The translations under genes were made by a program, and so were the position numbers. This document shows, piece after piece, positions 1-7,875 of a stretch of 22,919 bases of DNA (position 1 is its first letter; each line of letters opens with the position of its first letter). Under the pieces are notes generated by a model that was given only the letters and a program-made list of their open reading frames with translations, was not told the origin of the DNA and did no database searches. The stretch comes from Parvibaculum sp049651025 (GTDB lineage Bacteria > Pseudomonadota > Alphaproteobacteria > Parvibaculales > Parvibaculaceae), in assembly GCF_049651025.1 (NCBI RefSeq), contig NZ_JBASBH010000012.1, positions 1 to 22,919 on the forward strand. The letters run 5' to 3'.

Positions 1-1042
1 GACAGGGGTTCGGCTGCTTGGCGTGAACGGCGTTCACGTCCTTTTCCAGCTCGTCGGTCCATTTGACGTGACGCGATGTGACGGCGAGCTTCAATTGCTC
101 CATCGTCGTCGCGCCGATGATGTTCGAGGTCACGAAAGAACGCGTGGTGGCGAACTGGTTGGCCATTTGCGAGGCGTCGAGCCCGTGCTTTTTCGCAACG
201 GCTAGATACTGGTCGATGGCGGAGGCGGCTTGCGCGCTTTCATAACGCTGCAGGCGATTGAAGAGCTGCTTGCGTGAGCCCTGAGGCAACGCGCCGTTCT
301 GGTACTTGCCGGTGAGATAACCTTGCGCCAGCGGCGAATAGGCGAGCAGGCCCACGTCTTCACGATGAGCGATTTCCGCGCCGCCGAGTTCGAAAGTCCG
401 GTTGAGCAGGTTATAGGCGTTCTGGATCGACTGGACGCGGGGAAGGCCTTTCGTATCGGCCTCGCGCACGAACTTCATTGTGCCCCAGGGCGTTTCGTTC
501 GACAGCGCGACGTGGCGCACCTTGCCGGATTTCACGACTTCGGCGAGCGAGGCGAGAATATCCTCGATTGCATGCGTCTCCGCCTCGACATGCTTGTAGG
601 TGAGGCCGTGGCCGCCGAAAAGCGAGACGGGACGGTCCGGCCAGTGAAGCTGGTAGAGATCAATATAATCCGTTTGCAGACGTTTCAGGCTCTTGTCCAC
701 GGCCTCGAAAATCTGGGCACGGCTATGCTCGGTGCCGGACTTGTCGTCGCGCAACCAGTTCATCGGTGAGCGGCCCGCGACCTTGGTTGCGAGGATCACC
801 TTGTCGCGGTTCTTGCGCGCCTTGAACCATGTGCCGATGATTTTTTCGGTTGCGCCCTGCGTCTCGGGCTTCGGCGGCACGGCATACATTTCCGACGTGT
901 CGAAGAAATTCACGCCTTCGGAAATGGCGTAGTCCATTTGCGCGTGGCCGTCGGCTTCGGTGTTCTGCTCGCCCCAGGTCATGGTGCCAAGACAGATTTC
1001 GCTGACCTTCAGGTCGGTGCGGCCGAGTTTGCGATAGTTCAT
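1..1042 (-). CDS. tas: Aldo/keto reductase, Tas family (3' end cut by window edge)
   Basis: Likely an NADPH-dependent cytoplasmic aldo/keto reductase that reduces carbonyl substrates; the physiological substrate is unknown. Read from the ATG at 1042 down to base 2, it gives 347 codons without a stop, starting MNYRKLGRTDLKVSEICLGT. The AKR catalytic tetrad is visible: Asp48 and Tyr53 (FDTSEMY), Lys87 (ATKVAG) and His133 (YQLHWPDR). The 'PKPETQGATE' stretch and the 'SNETPWG' and 'IGATTMEQLK' segments match my memory of E. coli Tas, which is 346 residues, so only a few C-terminal residues should lie outside the window. The gene is 46 bases downstream of the tesA-like gene on the same strand, so co-transcription is possible. 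The upstream ribosome-binding sequence is weak (a G-run). Family assignment is firm; Tas as opposed to a close paralogue is inferred. Confidence 0.9.
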   Translation of the reverse strand, partial: MNYRKLGRTDLKVSEICLGTMTWGEQNTEADGHAQMDYAISEGVNFFDTSEMYAVPPKPETQGATEKIIGTWFKARKNRDKVILATKVAGRSPMNWLRDDKSGTEHSRAQIFEAVDKSLKRLQTDYIDLYQLHWPDRPVSLFGGHGLTYKHVEAETHAIEDILASLAEVVKSGKVRHVALSNETPWGTMKFVREADTKGLPRVQSIQNAYNLLNRTFELGGAEIAHREDVGLLAYSPLAQGYLTGKYQNGALPQGSRKQLFNRLQRYESAQAASAIDQYLAVAKKHGLDASQMANQFATTRSFVTSNIIGATTMEQLKLAVTSRHVKWTDELEKDVNAVHAKQPNPC

Positions 1043-1088
1043 GCGTATGCCCCCAGAGAATGTTTCTTGTTGTCGATTTGGAATGTCT

Positions 1089-1760
1089 TCAGTTGCCCTG
1101 CGCCGTGACGCCCGTCTTTGCGATCAGCGCCTCGACCTTGGGCAAAATGCGTTTCACCATGACGGCGACACCTTCGGCGTTTGGATGCATGCCGTCATCA
1201 AGCGTGAACTTCTTCTCCGCCGCCACCCCGTCCAGAAAGAAGGGATAAAACACGGCGCCGTATTTCGCCGCAAGCTGCGGATATATCGCGTCGAAGGCCT
1301 TGCCGTAATCCGCGCCCATATTGGGCGGCGCGAGCATGCCCGCGAGGAGAACGGGGATATTCCGTTTCTGCAGGCGGCTGAGGATTTCTTCAAGGTTTGC
1401 GCGGGTGAGTTCGGGGTCGACGCCGCGGAGCGCGTCATTGGCGCCAAGCTCCAGAATGACGGCGCTCGTGCCGGGGCCGACGCCCCAGTCGAGCCGGGCG
1501 AGGCCGCCCGAACTGGTATCTCCCGAGACACCCGCATCGGCGATCACGACATTGTTATGCCCCTTGGCGCGCAGGGCCTTTTGAAGTTGCGGCACGAAGC
1601 CTTCGCCGGGTCCGAGCAAATAGCCAGCCGTCAGACTGTCGCCGAATGCGACGATGGTGAGGGGCTTTTCGGCTGCCAGGGCAGGGGAGAGCGCAAGCCA
1701 GACCAATGCCGCGCAAAGCAGCATTGCCGCTGTCGTTTGCTTGTAAAACAAGGCAAACAT
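1089..1760 (-). CDS. tesA: Arylesterase / acyl-CoA thioesterase I, SGNH hydrolase
   Basis: A probably periplasmic lipase/esterase of the GDSL (SGNH) superfamily, related to E. coli TesA, with 223 residues from the ATG at 1760. A hydrophobic signal peptide ends near residue 30 (ALA-AE). Conserved blocks are visible: block I FGDSLTAGY with nucleophile Ser42, block II 'GVSGDTSSGG', block III 'LELGANDALRG' and block V 'DGMHPNAEG' carrying the catalytic Asp and His. Divergent pairing with ybbA-ybbP is the same arrangement as in E. coli, which supports the name. The start is uncertain: the frame is open further upstream (to about 1940) but that part lies over ybbA. ATG 1760 gives a proper signal peptide but has no clear Shine-Dalgarno sequence, and an internal ATG at 1724 would also leave a signal-like segment. 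Confidence 0.9.
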   Translation of the reverse strand: MFALFYKQTTAAMLLCAALVWLALSPALAAEKPLTIVAFGDSLTAGYLLGPGEGFVPQLQKALRAKGHNNVVIADAGVSGDTSSGGLARLDWGVGPGTSAVILELGANDALRGVDPELTRANLEEILSRLQKRNIPVLLAGMLAPPNMGADYGKAFDAIYPQLAAKYGAVFYPFFLDGVAAEKKFTLDDGMHPNAEGVAVMVKRILPKVEALIAKTGVTAQGN

Positions 1761-1779
1761 GCCATATGGGCGAAGGGGC

Positions 1780-2496
1780 ATGGAGGGTTTAAAGCGCTTG
1801 AGCGAATTCATCATCGAACTTGAAGGTTTGAAACTCAGCCTGCCGAGCGCGGCGGGTCTGGTCAACATATTGCGCGGGATCGACCTCAAAGTCGCGCGTG
1901 GTGCGACGGCGGGGCTGGTTGGGCCTTCCGGTTCGGGCAAGTCGACGCTCCTTATGGTGCTGGCGGGGCTTGAGCGCCCGAGCGAGGGCGGGGTGAGGGT
2001 CGCGGGCGAGGATCTGACGCGGCTCGGCGAGGATGGGCTCGCGCGCTTCCGCCGACAGAATGTAGGGATTGTCTTTCAGTCTTTCCATCTCGTGCCGACC
2101 ATGACGGCGCTTGAGAATGTTGCGATCCCGCTTGAATTTGCCGGACGGCGCGATGCTTTCGCGCGGGCCGAAGAGGAATTGAAGCTGGTCGGCCTCGGCC
2201 ATCGGCTGACGCATTATCCGGGGCAATTGTCTGGCGGCGAGCAGCAGCGTGTGGCGCTCGCTCGTGCGGTCATCGGCGACCCCGCGATTCTTCTGGCGGA
2301 CGAGCCGACGGGCAATCTCGACCAGACGACGGGCGCGGAGATCATCGAGCTGATGTTCGATCTTCATGCGCGCAAGGGAACGACGCTTGTTCTGATTACC
2401 CATGACGAGCATCTGGCGGCACGCTGCGAGCAGGTCGTGCGCTTGCGCGACGGGCTTGTCGAGCGGACGGATATGCGAGCGGGCGTCAGCGCATGA
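1780..2496 (+). CDS. ybbA: ABC transporter ATP-binding protein YbbA
   Basis: The ATPase subunit of an FtsX-type (LolD/MacB-like) ABC transporter acting with YbbP at the cytoplasmic face of the inner membrane. From the ATG at 1780 it is 238 residues. Walker A is GPSGSGKS (about 48-55), the Q-loop is in 'VFQSFHL', the ABC signature LSGGEQQR starts near 150, and Walker B ILLADEPTGNLD starts near 170, followed by a switch His in 'LITHDE'. The sequence closely follows E. coli YbbA ('IPTLNALENV' is here 'VPTMTALENV'). An in-frame ATG at 1759 would add seven residues and would overlap the tesA start codon back to back. The stop overlaps the ybbP start by four bases (ATGA), implying translational coupling. 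The transported substrate is unknown in the family; a link to lipid or esterase metabolism is only inferred from the neighbour. Confidence 0.93.
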   Translation: MEGLKRLSEFIIELEGLKLSLPSAAGLVNILRGIDLKVARGATAGLVGPSGSGKSTLLMVLAGLERPSEGGVRVAGEDLTRLGEDGLARFRRQNVGIVFQSFHLVPTMTALENVAIPLEFAGRRDAFARAEEELKLVGLGHRLTHYPGQLSGGEQQRVALARAVIGDPAILLADEPTGNLDQTTGAEIIELMFDLHARKGTTLVLITHDEHLAARCEQVVRLRDGLVERTDMRAGVSA

Positions 2497-5024
2497 GCGA
2501 TGCGCCGCTCGGACTTGCCATTCGTCTCGCGCGGCGCGAATTGCGCGGCGGGCTTGCGGGCTTTCGCATTTTCATCGCCTGTCTCGCGCTTGGTGTCGCA
2601 GCGATTGCGGGTGTCGGCTCGGTTTCGACGGCGCTGACACGCGGGCTTGCCGAGCGCGGGCAGGATATTCTCGGCGGCGATGTCGATGTGCGGCTTCTGC
2701 ATCGCGAGGCGAGCGCTGCCGAACTCGCCGCCATTTCCAAAGGCAATGTGCTTTCGCGTTCCGCCGAAATGCGGGCAATGGCGCGCACGGCGGACAAGCA
2801 GAGTCTTGTCGAGCTGAAGGCCGTTGACGGGCTTTATCCGCTTTATGGGGCGATGCGTCTGAAGCCCGATATGCCGCTCGCCGATGCGCTCGCCTTGCGC
2901 AACGGGCGCTATGGCGCCGTGGCTGAGCGCAATCTTATTGCGCGGCTCGATGCGAAGATCGGCGATGATATCAAGGTCGGTTCGGCAACGTTCGAACTGC
3001 GCGGCGAGATCGCGCATGAGCCCGATCGCGTCGGCGACGGCTTTGCGCTCGGCCCTCGCGTGATGATCGGTGCCGACGCGCTTGCCTCGACAGCGCTCAT
3101 TCAGCCCGGCAGTCTTGTCTCCTATCACTACCGTTTGCGACTGCCCGAGGCGATGCGCGAGACGGCTTCGATAAAGTCGTGGGTTGCGGCACTTCAGAAA
3201 CAATTCCCCGATGCGGGCTGGCGCATTCAGGATCGCACCGACAGCGCGCCGAGCGTTCGGCGTTTCGTCACGCGCGTTGCGCTGTTTCTTGGCTTCGTCG
3301 GATTGACGGCGCTGGTCGTTGGCGGCGTCGGCGTTGCCAATGCGGTGAAGTCCTATCTCGACGGCAAGCGCGAGGTGATCGCGATATTCAAATCGCTCGG
3401 CGCGCCGGGCGCATTGATCTTCCGCCTCTATCTCATTCAGGTGATGGTGCTGGCATTTATCGGCATCGCAATCGGCCTTGCCATCGGCGCGGCAATTCCC
3501 TTTGTGCTGCAAGCACTGGCGGGCGACCTCATTCCAGTGCCGGCGGCGCTTGGGCTTTATTCGGGTCCGCTGCTTCTTGCGGCAGCTTATGGCGTGCTGA
3601 CGGCACTTGCCTTTGCCATCTGGCCGCTTGCGCGGGCGCGGGAAGTGCCGCCGACCAGTCTCTTCCGCGATCTCATCGCGCCGGAGCGGCGTTTTCCAAA
3701 GCCGGTCTATGTTGCGGCGACGGTCGGCGCGCTTCTCATGCTCGGCGCGCTTGCCGTGGCGACTGCCGAGCAGCCCTATTTCGCGCTCTGGTTTGTTGCA
3801 GGTGCGGCTGCGGTCTTTTTTGTTCTGCGGCTTGCGGCCAATGGCGTCATGGCGCTGGCGGCACGCATGAAAGCGCGTTCGCCCGAAATGCGCCTCGCAC
3901 TTGCCAATCTTCATCGTCCCGGCGCACCGACGCCCGCCGTCATGCTGTCGCTCGGGCTTGGCCTGACGCTTCTCGTCACGGTTTCGCTCATCAATGGAAA
4001 TCTGACGGGCGAGATCGCGCATGATCTTCCCGGTCGTGCGCCCTCCTTCTTCTTTGTCGATATTCAGCCGGACCAGTCCGCACCGCTCGAGGCGCTGGTG
4101 CGCAGCGCGCCCAATGTCACGAAGTTCGAGCGCGTGCCGATGCTGCGCGGCCGCATCGTTGCGGCAAAAGGAATTGCAGCCGAGAAGCTGAAGCCCGCGC
4201 CCAATGCGCAATGGGCGCTGCAAGGCGATCGCGGCATCACCTATTCCGCCGCCATGCCCGACAATTCGAAACTTGCCAGCGGCGAGTGGTGGCCGGAAAA
4301 CTACAAAGGCCCGCTGCTCGTCTCCTTCGATCATGAGCTTGCCCAGGGGCTCGGGCTTTCGCTTGGCGATACGCTCACCGTCAATGTGCTTGGCCGGGAA
4401 ATCGAGGCGCGGCTTGCCAATACGCGCGAGATCGACTGGCGCAGCCTCGGCATCAATTTCGTCATGGTCTTCTCGCCCGGCTCGCTTGAAGCGGCGCCCC
4501 ATACGGAGCTTGCGACCGTGACGATGGGGGCCGACGGCGAAGAGGCGCTGGAGCGCGAAGTGACATCGCGCTTTCCCAATGTGACCTCCGTGCGCGTCAA
4601 GGAGGCGCTGGACGCGGTCAACAAAATGCTCGACCAGTTTTCCCTCGCGGTCAGGGCAACGGGCGGCATCACGCTGCTTTCAGGCGTGCTGGTGCTTGGC
4701 GGCGCGATGGCGGCGGGGTTTCGCGCCCGCGTTCGCGATGCGGTGATCCTGAAGGTGCTTGGCGCGAGCCGCGCGCGGATCCTCGGCATCTATGTTCGCG
4801 AATATGCCGCGCTCGGCCTTGCCACGGCGCTGATCGCCGCCTTTGCCGGGACTATTGCCGCCTATATCGTCGTTGCGCGGGTCATGGAGTTGCCCTGGAA
4901 TTTTCTCCCCGGGACGCTGGCGCTCACCGTTCTCGGCGCGACATTGGCGACCGTCGGGCTCGGCCTTCTGGGAACCTGGCGGGTGCTCTCGGTGCCTACG
5001 GCGCGGAGCCTTCGCGCCGAATAG
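2493..5024 (+). CDS. ybbP: FtsX-like ABC transporter permease YbbP
   Basis: The inner-membrane permease partner of YbbA, with 843 residues (about 800 in E. coli YbbP). Layout: a TM segment near residues 22-45, a periplasmic domain of about 210 residues, a three-helix FtsX block (about 258-380) containing 'GVGVANAV' and a coupling segment 'KREVIAIFKSLGAPG', two central helices (about 405-440), another helix near 480, a second periplasmic domain, and a C-terminal FtsX block (about 712-830) with the matching coupling segment 'RDAVILKVLGASRARI'. The duplicated FtsX-block layout is typical of the YbbP/LolCE-like group. The start ATG overlaps the ybbA stop. No terminator with a T-run follows; the next feature is an AT-rich inverted repeat. 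Function within the family is not established. Confidence 0.92.
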   Translation: MSDAPLGLAIRLARRELRGGLAGFRIFIACLALGVAAIAGVGSVSTALTRGLAERGQDILGGDVDVRLLHREASAAELAAISKGNVLSRSAEMRAMARTADKQSLVELKAVDGLYPLYGAMRLKPDMPLADALALRNGRYGAVAERNLIARLDAKIGDDIKVGSATFELRGEIAHEPDRVGDGFALGPRVMIGADALASTALIQPGSLVSYHYRLRLPEAMRETASIKSWVAALQKQFPDAGWRIQDRTDSAPSVRRFVTRVALFLGFVGLTALVVGGVGVANAVKSYLDGKREVIAIFKSLGAPGALIFRLYLIQVMVLAFIGIAIGLAIGAAIPFVLQALAGDLIPVPAALGLYSGPLLLAAAYGVLTALAFAIWPLARAREVPPTSLFRDLIAPERRFPKPVYVAATVGALLMLGALAVATAEQPYFALWFVAGAAAVFFVLRLAANGVMALAARMKARSPEMRLALANLHRPGAPTPAVMLSLGLGLTLLVTVSLINGNLTGEIAHDLPGRAPSFFFVDIQPDQSAPLEALVRSAPNVTKFERVPMLRGRIVAAKGIAAEKLKPAPNAQWALQGDRGITYSAAMPDNSKLASGEWWPENYKGPLLVSFDHELAQGLGLSLGDTLTVNVLGREIEARLANTREIDWRSLGINFVMVFSPGSLEAAPHTELATVTMGADGEEALEREVTSRFPNVTSVRVKEALDAVNKMLDQFSLAVRATGGITLLSGVLVLGGAMAAGFRARVRDAVILKVLGASRARILGIYVREYAALGLATALIAAFAGTIAAYIVVARVMELPWNFLPGTLALTVLGATLATVGLGLLGTWRVLSVPTARSLRAE

Positions 5025-5037
5025 GTTAAGTCGCTGA

Positions 5038-5061
5038 CAATATTATGATTTCGTAATATTG
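5038..5061. promoter_or_regulatory. AT-rich perfect inverted repeat, possible operator
   Basis: Two 8-base arms, CAATATTA (5038-5045) and TAATATTG (5054-5061), are perfect inverted repeats around an 8-base centre TGATTTCG. The right arm overlaps a possible -35 element TTGACG (5059-5064). It stands out as very AT-rich in GC-rich surroundings, which suits a dimeric regulator site. No T-run follows it, so it is not a good terminator. The binding protein is unknown. Confidence 0.4.
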
Positions 5062-5090
5062 ACGAAGCGGCGCGGGCAGGGCATTTCACC

Positions 5091-5119
5091 TTGAATTGTG
5101 CGGCGTAAGTTCCGATATT
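5091..5119 (+). promoter_or_regulatory. Candidate sigma-70 promoter for the Bax-inhibitor-like gene
   Basis: TTGAAT (5091-5096) and GATATT (5114-5119) are separated by 17 bases. Transcription would begin near 5126, just before the strong ribosome-binding sequence AGGAGGG at about 5136-5142. This is a consensus-based call only. Confidence 0.4.
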
Positions 5120-5151
5120 CAATGCCAGCACTATCAGGAGGGTGCACAGAT

Positions 5152-5901
5152 ATGGCCAATTTCGACCAGAACCGGATGCAGACGGGCGTCGGCGCGCAAG
5201 ATTCCGCGATCGACCAGGGTCTGCGCAGCTACATGCTCAGTGTCTACAACTACATGGCGGGTGGCCTTGCCATCACCGGCGTTGTGGCGTGGCTGGCGTT
5301 TCAGGCCGCGGTGATCGACACCAATGGCGTGCTCTCGCTGTCATCCGTCGGCCAGGCGCTTTATGCGAGCCCGCTGAAGTGGGTCGTTATGCTTGCGCCG
5401 CTCGGTCTCGTATTTTTCCTCAGTGCCCGCATTTCCAAGATGAGCATTGCCGCGGCCCAGATTTCGTTCTGGTCGTTTGCGGGTCTCATGGGCCTGTCGC
5501 TGTCGAGCGTGTTTCTTATCTATACGGGCGCCAGCATCACGCAGACCTTCTTCGTGACCGCAGCCACCTTCGGTTCGCTCAGCCTCTATGGCTACACGAC
5601 GAAGCGTGATCTCACGGCCATGGGTTCGTTCCTGTTCATGGGCGTGATCGGCCTCATCATTGCCTCGCTCGTGAATATCTTCCTTCAGAGTTCGGCCCTG
5701 CAGTTTGCGGTGTCGGTGCTCGGCGTTCTGATTTTCGCCGGCCTGACCGCCTATGACACGCAGCGCATCAAGAGCATGTATTTCGAAGGCGACAGCCTCG
5801 CCACTGCCAGCAAGAAGGCGATCATGGGCGCTCTCGCGCTCTACCTCGACTTCATCAACATGTTCATGTTCCTGCTGCAGTTCCTCGGCGACCGTCGCTA
5901 A
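5152..5901 (+). CDS. Bax inhibitor-1 (BI-1/YccA/YbhL) family membrane protein
   Basis: An integral inner-membrane protein of the UPF0005/BI-1 family with 249 residues, typical for the family. About seven hydrophobic segments follow a polar N-terminus of roughly 30 residues. The family signature is at the C-terminal end: 'FAGLTAYDTQRIK', with the Asp implicated in pH-gated ion leak in bacterial BI-1 homologues, and the closing 'LYLDFINMFMFLLQFLGDRR'. The ATG at 5152 is chosen because an excellent AGGAGGG lies about ten bases upstream; the same frame is open from 5098 but without such a site. E. coli relatives YccA and YbhL are linked to FtsH protease and membrane stress; the role here is inferred from family only. 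The gene is monocistronic, ending at a strong terminator. Confidence 0.93.
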   Translation: MANFDQNRMQTGVGAQDSAIDQGLRSYMLSVYNYMAGGLAITGVVAWLAFQAAVIDTNGVLSLSSVGQALYASPLKWVVMLAPLGLVFFLSARISKMSIAAAQISFWSFAGLMGLSLSSVFLIYTGASITQTFFVTAATFGSLSLYGYTTKRDLTAMGSFLFMGVIGLIIASLVNIFLQSSALQFAVSVLGVLIFAGLTAYDTQRIKSMYFEGDSLATASKKAIMGALALYLDFINMFMFLLQFLGDRR

Positions 5902-5927
5902 TCGTCGAGCGCAACCTGTCTAGACGC

Positions 5928-5957
5928 AAAAGCCCCGGTGGAAACACCGGGGCTTTT
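5928..5957. terminator. Bidirectional rho-independent terminator
   Basis: A 13-base perfect stem AAAAGCCCCGGTG / CACCGGGGCTTTT around a GAAA loop (5941-5944). The flanking A and T runs let it work on both strands, serving the convergent BI-1 gene and the DUF2794 gene. Confidence 0.9.
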
Positions 5958-5977
5958 CATTTTGGACTGCGGATCGC

Positions 5978-6349
5978 TCAGGCGTCGACGATGCGCAAGG
6001 CGCGTTTCTCGAAGACTTTCAGCACCTGCTTGAGTTCATGCCCGCGCTTCATGACGAGGCCGCTGGCGGCAACGACGCTATAGGCGCCCTGGCGCTGGGC
6101 GAGCTTGGGACGTTTCTCGATGCGGAAAAGCGGTTGCTCGCTGGTTCGGCGGTGAACGGCGAAAACAGCGACTTCGCGAAAGGTGCCGATCGCGTAATCA
6201 CGCCATTCGCCTTCAATGACCTTGCGACCGTAAACGGAGAGAATGGCTTCAAGCTCGGCGCGGGTGAAGGAGATGTCGGGCTCGCGCGGGGGCGACTTTT
6301 TCACGAGGGTCAGGGGTGTGGGCGCGGGGTCTTGTGTAACGTCGCTCAT
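5978..6349 (-). CDS. DUF2794 family protein
   Basis: A 123-residue soluble protein with no signal peptide or membrane segment. The core (about 28-115) carries the pattern I associate with DUF2794, an uncharacterised alphaproteobacterial family: 'FTRAELEAILSVYGR', 'GEWRDYAIG', 'PLFRIEKRP', 'QGAYSVVAASGLVMKRGH'. The first 25 residues are proline-rich and probably disordered. The start ATG at 6349 has an AGGGA about nine bases upstream. The gene is single, convergent with the BI-1 gene and sharing its terminator; its 5' side faces the small-RNA region. Function is unknown. Confidence 0.85.
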   Translation of the reverse strand: MSDVTQDPAPTPLTLVKKSPPREPDISFTRAELEAILSVYGRKVIEGEWRDYAIGTFREVAVFAVHRRTSEQPLFRIEKRPKLAQRQGAYSVVAASGLVMKRGHELKQVLKVFEKRALRIVDA

Positions 6350-6453
6350 GCGCTGAAATCCCTTCGAAGAAACCCACCGAACCTGCCAATAGTCTCACTC
6401 TTTGAGCGTTTTTGCGAATTTTAAGGGATCACAATATTGCCTTTTTTCAGCCC

Positions 6454-6483
6454 TTGCGAGGACACATAGGCCCCCCATTATCT
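6454..6483 (+). promoter_or_regulatory. Candidate promoter of the 6487-6663 small RNA
   Basis: TTGCGA (6454-6459), an 18-base spacer and TTATCT (6478-6483) form a plausible sigma-70 promoter. A start about five bases later would place the RNA's 5' end right at the closing stem (6489 onward), which independently supports both calls. Confidence 0.45.
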
Positions 6484-6486
6484 GAT

Positions 6487-6663
6487 CGTTGCCTCACTGG
6501 CCCGGTCCTCTTGGACGTTCCGGTATCATCAGCCCCCCAGCCCCACCGGGATGGAATTTGAGGGCCGGGCCACCCTTCCCCCCAGAATTTTGTGGGGCAA
6601 TGCTCTCCAAGACTGCAATACCAGTCGCCGCATGGATCCCCCCTCCATGCGGCGATTTCTTTT
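6487..6663 (+). ncRNA. Candidate structured small RNA with C-rich unpaired segments
   Basis: No convincing protein gene covers this stretch, but it folds well by eye. The closing stem is 6489-6497 with 6592-6600 (nine pairs, one G-U). The next stem is 6498-6510 with 6560-6572 (13 pairs, one G-U). An inner stem is 6518-6524 with 6545-6551. A small hairpin GACTG/CAGTC lies at 6611-6626, and a perfect 12-pair terminator follows. Unpaired parts contain runs of six C: the apical loop (6533-6538), the 3' bulge (6578-6583) and the terminator loop (6638-6643); CCCCCCAG occurs twice. The rod shape recalls 6S RNA, but I could not match 6S, SRP, RNase P, tmRNA or a known riboswitch. It could instead be a leader of the ABC operon starting at 6874, but its terminator and the 210-base gap favour an independent RNA. 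Confidence 0.55.
6625..6663 (+). terminator. Rho-independent terminator of the small RNA
   Basis: Perfect 12-base arms TCGCCGCATGGA (6625-6636) and TCCATGCGGCGA (6644-6655), a seven-base loop of T and six C, then TTTCTTTT (6656-6663). The T-run is only on the plus strand, which fixes the direction of the transcript. Confidence 0.88.
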
Positions 6664-6873
6664 ATGCGCGCGCAATGCATCGCATCTCGCAAAGTGCGCG
6701 ATATGCATGAAACATCTTTCACTTGAGGGGTGGGCGGGCTTGCCCTAAACATCGTTCAAAGGCTTTGGGGAGGCGAGGTTGCGTATGCTTTCGCGCGCCT
6801 TCGGGGAGAAAACGTCATTACCCAGTTCCGTATCAAAACAGCGAGCCAGTCAGGTGCCGCGTCGAGCGACGCC
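6664..6873. other. Spacer before the ABC operon, no gene seen
   Basis: The frame of the downstream ATPase is open back to a GTG at 6730, but these 48 extra residues do not look like ABC protein sequence. The stretch presumably holds the operon promoter; I see no element with good spacing. Confidence 0.4.
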
Positions 6874-7875
6874 ATGATTGTGATCGATGGGCTCACAAAG
6901 CGTTTCGGTCCCTTCACGGCCGTGGATCGCATCAGCTTCACTGTCGCACGCGGCGAGGTGCTGGGCTTTCTCGGGCCGAATGGCGCGGGCAAATCCACGA
7001 CGATGAAAATGGTGACGGGCTTCCTGTCGCCGAGCGAAGGATCGGCGCGTGTCTGCGGATATGACGTCGTGTCCGACACGCTGGCCGCGCAGCGCACCAT
7101 TGGCTATTTGCCGGAAGGCGCGCCTGCCTATGGCGATATGACGCCGCGCGCTTTTCTCAAATTCATTTCACGCGTGCGCGCGCTCTCAGGCGCTGCTGCC
7201 GACGCCGCCATTGCGCAGGCTGTTGCCGCGACCGAGTTGCAGGGCGTGCTCGATCAGCCGATCGATACGCTTTCCAAGGGGTTTCGCCGCCGCGTCGGGC
7301 TGGCGCAGGCCATCCTGCACAATCCGCCCGTGCTGATCATGGACGAGCCGACCGATGGTCTCGATCCGAACCAGAAGCATGAAGTGCGCAAGCTCATCCA
7401 GCGCATGTCGGCGGACAAGGCGATCATCATCTCGACGCATATTCTCGAAGAGGTCGATGCGATCTGTTCGCGCGCGCTGATCATCGACCGGGGCCGCGTC
7501 GTCGCGGACGGCACCCCTGCCGAACTCATCTCGCGGTCGCGCTATCACAATGCCGTCACGCTGACGGTCGGTGGCCAGTTGACGGTCAATGCCGCCGAGG
7601 CGCTGAAGGCGCTGCCGGGCGTCGTGACCATCGAGGTCATACCGCGCGGAACGGAAACGGTTCTGACGCTCTTCACCGCGCGCGGCACGGCGACCGAAAC
7701 GGTTGCCGCCGAGGTTGGTCTGATCGATGCGGTTGCCCGCGTGGCGCGCGAGCAGAATTGGCCGGTGCGCGCGCTTTACGGCGAGCCGGGCCGTCTTGAT
7801 GAAGTTTTCCGCGCGCTCACGCGCTCCGATGTCGACGAGGCCGGTCAGGACCAGCCGGGAAAGAGCGCTGCATGA
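6874..7875 (+). CDS. ABC transporter ATP-binding protein, GldA/NosF-like
   Basis: The ATPase of an ABC-2 type export complex encoded with the three following genes. It is 333 residues from the ATG at 6874, which begins MIVIDGLTKRFG, the normal start of the nucleotide-binding fold. Walker A GPNGAGKS is at 34-41, the signature is 'LSKGFRRRVGLAQA', Walker B is 'VLIMDEPTDGLDPNQ' and the switch His is in 'IISTHILEE'. A C-terminal region of about 100 residues follows, as in GldA, DrrA and NosF types. No good Shine-Dalgarno sequence is seen at 6874, so a start further upstream cannot be excluded. The stop overlaps the permease start by four bases (ATGA). The family is firm; the exported or tethered substrate is unknown. 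Confidence 0.92.
   Translation: MIVIDGLTKRFGPFTAVDRISFTVARGEVLGFLGPNGAGKSTTMKMVTGFLSPSEGSARVCGYDVVSDTLAAQRTIGYLPEGAPAYGDMTPRAFLKFISRVRALSGAAADAAIAQAVAATELQGVLDQPIDTLSKGFRRRVGLAQAILHNPPVLIMDEPTDGLDPNQKHEVRKLIQRMSADKAIIISTHILEEVDAICSRALIIDRGRVVADGTPAELISRSRYHNAVTLTVGGQLTVNAAEALKALPGVVTIEVIPRGTETVLTLFTARGTATETVAAEVGLIDAVARVAREQNWPVRALYGEPGRLDEVFRALTRSDVDEAGQDQPGKSAA

Noticed and set aside
2364..4502. Long minus-strand open frame (712 codons) opposite ybbP
   Set aside because: Antisense shadow of a clear ybbP coding frame; its product is Arg/His-rich low-quality sequence with no family resemblance.
6487..6663. 6S RNA, SRP RNA, tmRNA, RNase P RNA or cobalamin riboswitch identity
   Set aside because: None of the conserved sequence motifs I know for these could be matched; 6S remains the least unlikely and needs a covariance-model test.
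6447..6752. Short open frames across the small-RNA region
   Set aside because: Proline/glycine-rich products without resemblance to proteins, no start signals, and the stems and terminator explain the region better.
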